8,596 bases of DNA from an uncultured bacterium (GTDB lineage: Bacteria > Bacteroidota > Bacteroidia > Chitinophagales > CAIOSU01), in contig CAIOSU010000501.1 of the NCBI GenBank assembly GCA_903861055.1, forward strand, positions 1 to 8,596, in the 5' to 3' direction. The notes beneath the pieces were generated by a model. That model saw nothing but the letters and a program-made list of their open reading frames with translations, searched no databases and was not told the origin of the DNA. Positions 6,171-8,596 of this stretch are shown here, piece by piece. The number at the start of each line of letters is the position of its first letter. Position 1 is the first letter of the stretch. Both the position numbers and the translations under genes were made by a program.

Positions 6171-6394
6171 CGTCATTGCGAAAGCCCGTGGTTTGCAGCC
6201 CAACTACTGCGCATCTATGGGCTTGAAGCAATCCCCCTACCGATGCGGTAAATTGGTAAACAAGTGAGTACCAAGTGAACATTACAAGTGCATAGGTATT
6301 TGTATCCAGAAATCATGCTCCGTGGCAGCAGATTGCTTCAAGCCTATTACGGTCATCAGTTGTTTGTTAATTATGTCAGGCTTTCGCAATGACG
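6171..6394. repeat. 224-bp element with nested perfect inverted repeats (MITE-like or REP-like)
   Basis: The outer arms CGTCATTGCGAAAGCC (6171-6186) and GGCTTTCGCAATGACG (6379-6394) are exact reverse complements over 16 bp. Inside them GGCTTGAAGCAATC (6220-6233) and GATTGCTTCAAGCC (6331-6344) are exact reverse complements over 14 bp. The spacers between outer and inner arms are nearly equal (33 and 34 nt) but not complementary. The words GTCATTGCGA and GAAGCAATC also occur together in a repeat common in bacterial intergenic DNA, so this is probably a member of such a family. No transposase is present and no coding frame is supported inside. No clear target-site duplication is seen at its edges. 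It fills most of the gap between the convergent oxygenase and infB genes. An additional 5-bp hairpin (TACCG/CGGTA, 6238-6250) lies inside. Confidence 0.8.
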
Positions 6395-6411
6395 ACCTTT
6401 CAGGCACAAAA

Positions 6412-6441
6412 AAACGCAGCACCTATTCAAGTGCTGCGTTT
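6412..6441 (-). terminator. infB: Strong intrinsic terminator of infB
   Basis: AAACGCAGCAC (6412-6422) and GTGCTGCGTTT (6431-6441) form a perfect 11-bp stem with an 8-nt loop. Read on the minus strand, the stem runs into seven consecutive T followed by GTG, a classic Rho-independent terminator, 44 bp after the infB stop. On the plus strand it is followed by TATATTTACT, so it may also stop leftover transcription from the oxygenase side. Confidence 0.92.
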
Positions 6442-6447
6442 ATATTT

Positions 6448-6484
6448 ACTAATTAACCAGTTAACAAATCAACCAATTAACTAA
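6448..6484. repeat. AACCAGTTA/AACCAATTAAC intergenic tract
   Basis: This AT-rich stretch between the infB terminator and its stop codon contains ACTAATTAACCAGTTAAC, closely matching the tract before proline dehydrogenase (4251-4268, 16 of 18 bases), followed by AACCAATTAACTAAC. It may be a dispersed short repeat; no other role is seen. Confidence 0.4.
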
Positions 6485-6485
6485 C

Positions 6486-8596
6486 TTACAACTTACGTTT
6501 AACCTCCGTTTCGGTGTAGGCCTCAATAAAGTCGCCTTTGTGTATATCGCTATAGTTTTTGATACTGATACCACACTCTTGTCCACTATACACCTCTTTC
6601 GCATCGTCTTTGAAACGCTTAAGCGATGACAAACTACCTGAGTGCACCACAATACCATCGCGTATTACCCGTATTTTGCTGGTGCGGTAAACTTTACCCT
6701 CTATAACCGTGCTACCGGCAACTGTACCCACTTTCGTGATTTTGAATACCTCGCCAACTTCAGCCATACCAGTAATAGTCTCCTCAATCTTAGGTTCCAA
6801 CATACCTTCCATGGCCGTTTTAACCTCTTCAATTGCATCGTAGATGATGGAGTACAAGCGCAAATCGATGTTCTCACGCTCAGCAAGTTTGCGAGCGCTC
6901 AACGATGGACGAACCTGGAAGCCGATGATAATGGCATCAGATGCAGAGGCCAACATAATATCGGTTTCGGTAATGGCACCTACACCACTGAATATTACGT
7001 TTACTTGTATTTCTTCGGTACTTAGTTTCAACAAGCTATCTTTCAAGGCCTCAACCGAACCATCCACGTCGCCACGGATGATGATGTTAAGCTCCTTAAA
7101 GGTACCCAATGCCAAACGACGTCCAATCTCGGCAAGGGTAATGTGTTTCTTGGTACGTAATCCTTGTTCGCGAATAATCTGCTGGCGTTTGGTAGTTACC
7201 GCTTTCGCTTCGCTCTCTTCTTCGTAAACCTTTATTTTATCGCCAGCGGTTGGTGCACCGTTCAAGCCCAATATCTGCACGGCAGTTGATGGGCCAGATG
7301 CTTTCACACGGGCACCTTCACCATTGAACATGGCTTTTACTTTACCATAGTTGTTGCCCGCCACAAGCATATCGCCTACTTTCAAAGTACCGTTGCTTAT
7401 AAGCACAGTGGTAACATAACCACGGCCCTTATCCAACGATGCCTCAATAACAGTACCCACAGCAGGGCGTTCTGGATTGGCTTTCAGTTCCAACAAATCA
7501 GACTCTAAAAGGATTTTCTCCAACAGCTTGTCGATGTTCAATCCTTTCTTCGCCGAAATCTCTTGACTCTGGTACTTACCACCCCAATCTTCAACCAACA
7601 AATTCATGCTGGCCAATTGTTCCTTAATTTTTTCTGGCAGTGAGCCATCTTTATCAATCTTATTGATGGCAAACACCATAGGAACGCCAGCCGCCTGAGC
7701 GTGGCTAATAGCCTCCTTGGTTTGTGGCATCACTTGGTCGTCCGCAGCTATTACAATTACAGCTACGTCGGTTACTTTGGCACCACGGGCACGCATCGCA
7801 GTAAAGGCTTCGTGACCCGGTGTATCTAAGAACACAACTTCTTTTCCGCTGTCGGTAGTTACGTTGTAGGCACCTATGTGCTGAGTAATACCGCCGGCCT
7901 CACTATCAACCTGTTTAGCTTTACGGATAAAATCGAGCAATGATGTTTTACCATGATCCACGTGACCCATAACCGTAACGATTGGCGCGCGCTCTACAGC
8001 TTCGTCTTCATCATCAAAGTCCTCTTCCTCATCGTCTTCATCGCCATCCGTTAGGTCGGTAAACTTCACTTCAAGGCCAAACTCACTGGCTACCAATTCT
8101 ATCACTTCCGCATCCAAACGTTGGTTGATGGAAACGATAACACCCAACTGCATACACTTACTGATAACCTCTGTAGGTGTAACGTCCATTAGGCTGGCCA
8201 ACTCGCTTACTGAGATAAACTCTGTTACCTCTAGTATGTTGTCCATTGAGCCATCATCCTCTACCTCATTGGCTTCACGCTTAGCGCGTTTCATTTTAGC
8301 ACGGGCTTTGCCTTTTGAGCCGCTCGCACCGCCAAGTTTGGCAAGTGTTGATTTGATTTTTTCTTGTATCTCTTTTTCAGAAACCTCTTTTGGTCCATCT
8401 TGTGCTGTAGAAATAGATGGACGTCCAGTTCCGCCACCAGCACCAGGCCTGCGGTCGTTTGGCCTTCCAGCACCCGACCTATTTTGTGGCAACGGCCTAC
8501 CAACACCGCCACCGCCATCGCGGCGAGGACCAGCAGGTGCAGCTGCACCGCCACCTGCGCCACCAGCACCGCTGGTTTGCTCAGGTTTAATGAGGC
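6486..8596 (-). CDS. infB: Translation initiation factor IF-2 (N-terminal part outside window)
   Basis: The frame is open to the window edge, so about 702 C-terminal residues are seen; the TTG at 8492 is internal, not a start. In order: a Gly/Ala/Pro/Arg-rich flexible segment (about 8440-8594), a Lys/Arg-rich stretch, the IF2-N domain (SVSELASLMDVTPTEV, about 8070-8220), an acidic Asp/Glu linker (about 7990-8055), and the GTPase domain with G1 GHVDHGKTS (7941-7967), GGITQHIGAY, G3 DTPGHEAF (7803-7826), G4 NKID (7653-7664) and G5 SAKKG (7542-7556). Then come the beta-barrel domain, the connecting IF-2 domain, and the C-terminal domain (GEVFKITKVGTVAGS) that binds fMet-tRNA. It places initiator tRNA on the 30S subunit and promotes 50S joining with GTP hydrolysis. 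All GTPase motifs look intact. A strong terminator follows 44 bp downstream, making it the last gene of its operon; upstream partners are out of view. Confidence 0.98.
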   Translation of the reverse strand, partial: LIKPEQTSGAGGAGGGAAAPAGPRRDGGGGVGRPLPQNRSGAGRPNDRRPGAGGGTGRPSISTAQDGPKEVSEKEIQEKIKSTLAKLGGASGSKGKARAKMKRAKREANEVEDDGSMDNILEVTEFISVSELASLMDVTPTEVISKCMQLGVIVSINQRLDAEVIELVASEFGLEVKFTDLTDGDEDDEEEDFDDEDEAVERAPIVTVMGHVDHGKTSLLDFIRKAKQVDSEAGGITQHIGAYNVTTDSGKEVVFLDTPGHEAFTAMRARGAKVTDVAVIVIAADDQVMPQTKEAISHAQAAGVPMVFAINKIDKDGSLPEKIKEQLASMNLLVEDWGGKYQSQEISAKKGLNIDKLLEKILLESDLLELKANPERPAVGTVIEASLDKGRGYVTTVLISNGTLKVGDMLVAGNNYGKVKAMFNGEGARVKASGPSTAVQILGLNGAPTAGDKIKVYEEESEAKAVTTKRQQIIREQGLRTKKHITLAEIGRRLALGTFKELNIIIRGDVDGSVEALKDSLLKLSTEEIQVNVIFSGVGAITETDIMLASASDAIIIGFQVRPSLSARKLAERENIDLRLYSIIYDAIEEVKTAMEGMLEPKIEETITGMAEVGEVFKITKVGTVAGSTVIEGKVYRTSKIRVIRDGIVVHSGSLSSLKRFKDDAKEVYSGQECGISIKNYSDIHKGDFIEAYTETEVKRKL

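Noticed and set aside
6261..6290. Three CAAGTG words (6261, 6272, 6285) that could look like a CRISPR or tandem-repeat start
   Set aside because: Each repeat is only 6 bp and the spacing is uneven (11 and 13 bp); no array structure exists.
6642..7227. Open frames on the plus strand opposite infB (6642-7025 and 6844-7227)
   Set aside because: They are antisense to the well-conserved C-terminal part of IF-2, have low-complexity or unrecognisable translations, and overlap one another. They are shadows of the real gene.
8291..8569. A 92-residue minus-strand frame near the window end, rich in Val/Leu/Ala
   Set aside because: It is an alternate frame of the Gly/Ala-rich N-terminal segment of infB; the infB frame stays open to the window edge and carries recognisable IF-2 sequence.
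8493..8596. Gly/Ala/Pro-rich stretch that could suggest a collagen-like repeat protein
   Set aside because: It is in frame with IF-2, and flexible low-complexity N-terminal segments of this kind are usual in this factor.

Overview
The window looks like ordinary chromosomal DNA from a member of the Bacteroidota; nothing seen fixes the family or genus. The signs are a TonB-dependent receptor followed by a DUF4249-type lipoprotein, a DAHP synthase fused to a chorismate mutase, a small DUF7935-like membrane protein, TAnnTTTG promoter boxes, and starts without clear Shine-Dalgarno sequences. Gene order is mosaic and mostly housekeeping.

Layout. Positions 1-1860 (+) hold the 3' end of an outer-membrane TonB-dependent receptor and, 5 bp later, its DUF4249 lipoprotein partner, probably one uptake operon. 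Positions 1866-2213 (-) encode an A-type iron-sulfur carrier (IscA/SufA/ErpA-like), converging on the lipoprotein gene. It shares a short divergent promoter region with a small membrane-anchored protein of unknown function (2324-2845, +). That gene converges on a bifunctional DAHP synthase/chorismate mutase (2880-4025, -; GTG start), which carries the first step of the shikimate pathway and the branch step to Phe/Tyr. A 269-bp divergent region (4026-4294) follows, with a 12-bp palindrome and short repeats of the AACCAATAACC type next to both start codons. Positions 4295-5464 (+) encode proline dehydrogenase, followed immediately by a 2OG-Fe(II) oxygenase resembling prolyl hydroxylases (to 6163), which appears to have its own promoter boxes. 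Positions 6164-6485 are non-coding. They hold a 224-bp element with nested perfect inverted repeats (MITE-like or REP-like) and then a strong intrinsic terminator for infB. Positions 6486 to the window end (-) are infB, translation initiation factor IF-2, cut at its N-terminal side by the window edge.

No previously undescribed multi-gene system is visible. The observations most worth following are the nested inverted-repeat element at 6171-6394, the matched leader repeats before the two divergent genes, and several start-codon corrections (GTG at 4025; TTG at 5522; ATG at 2324; ATG at 2213).
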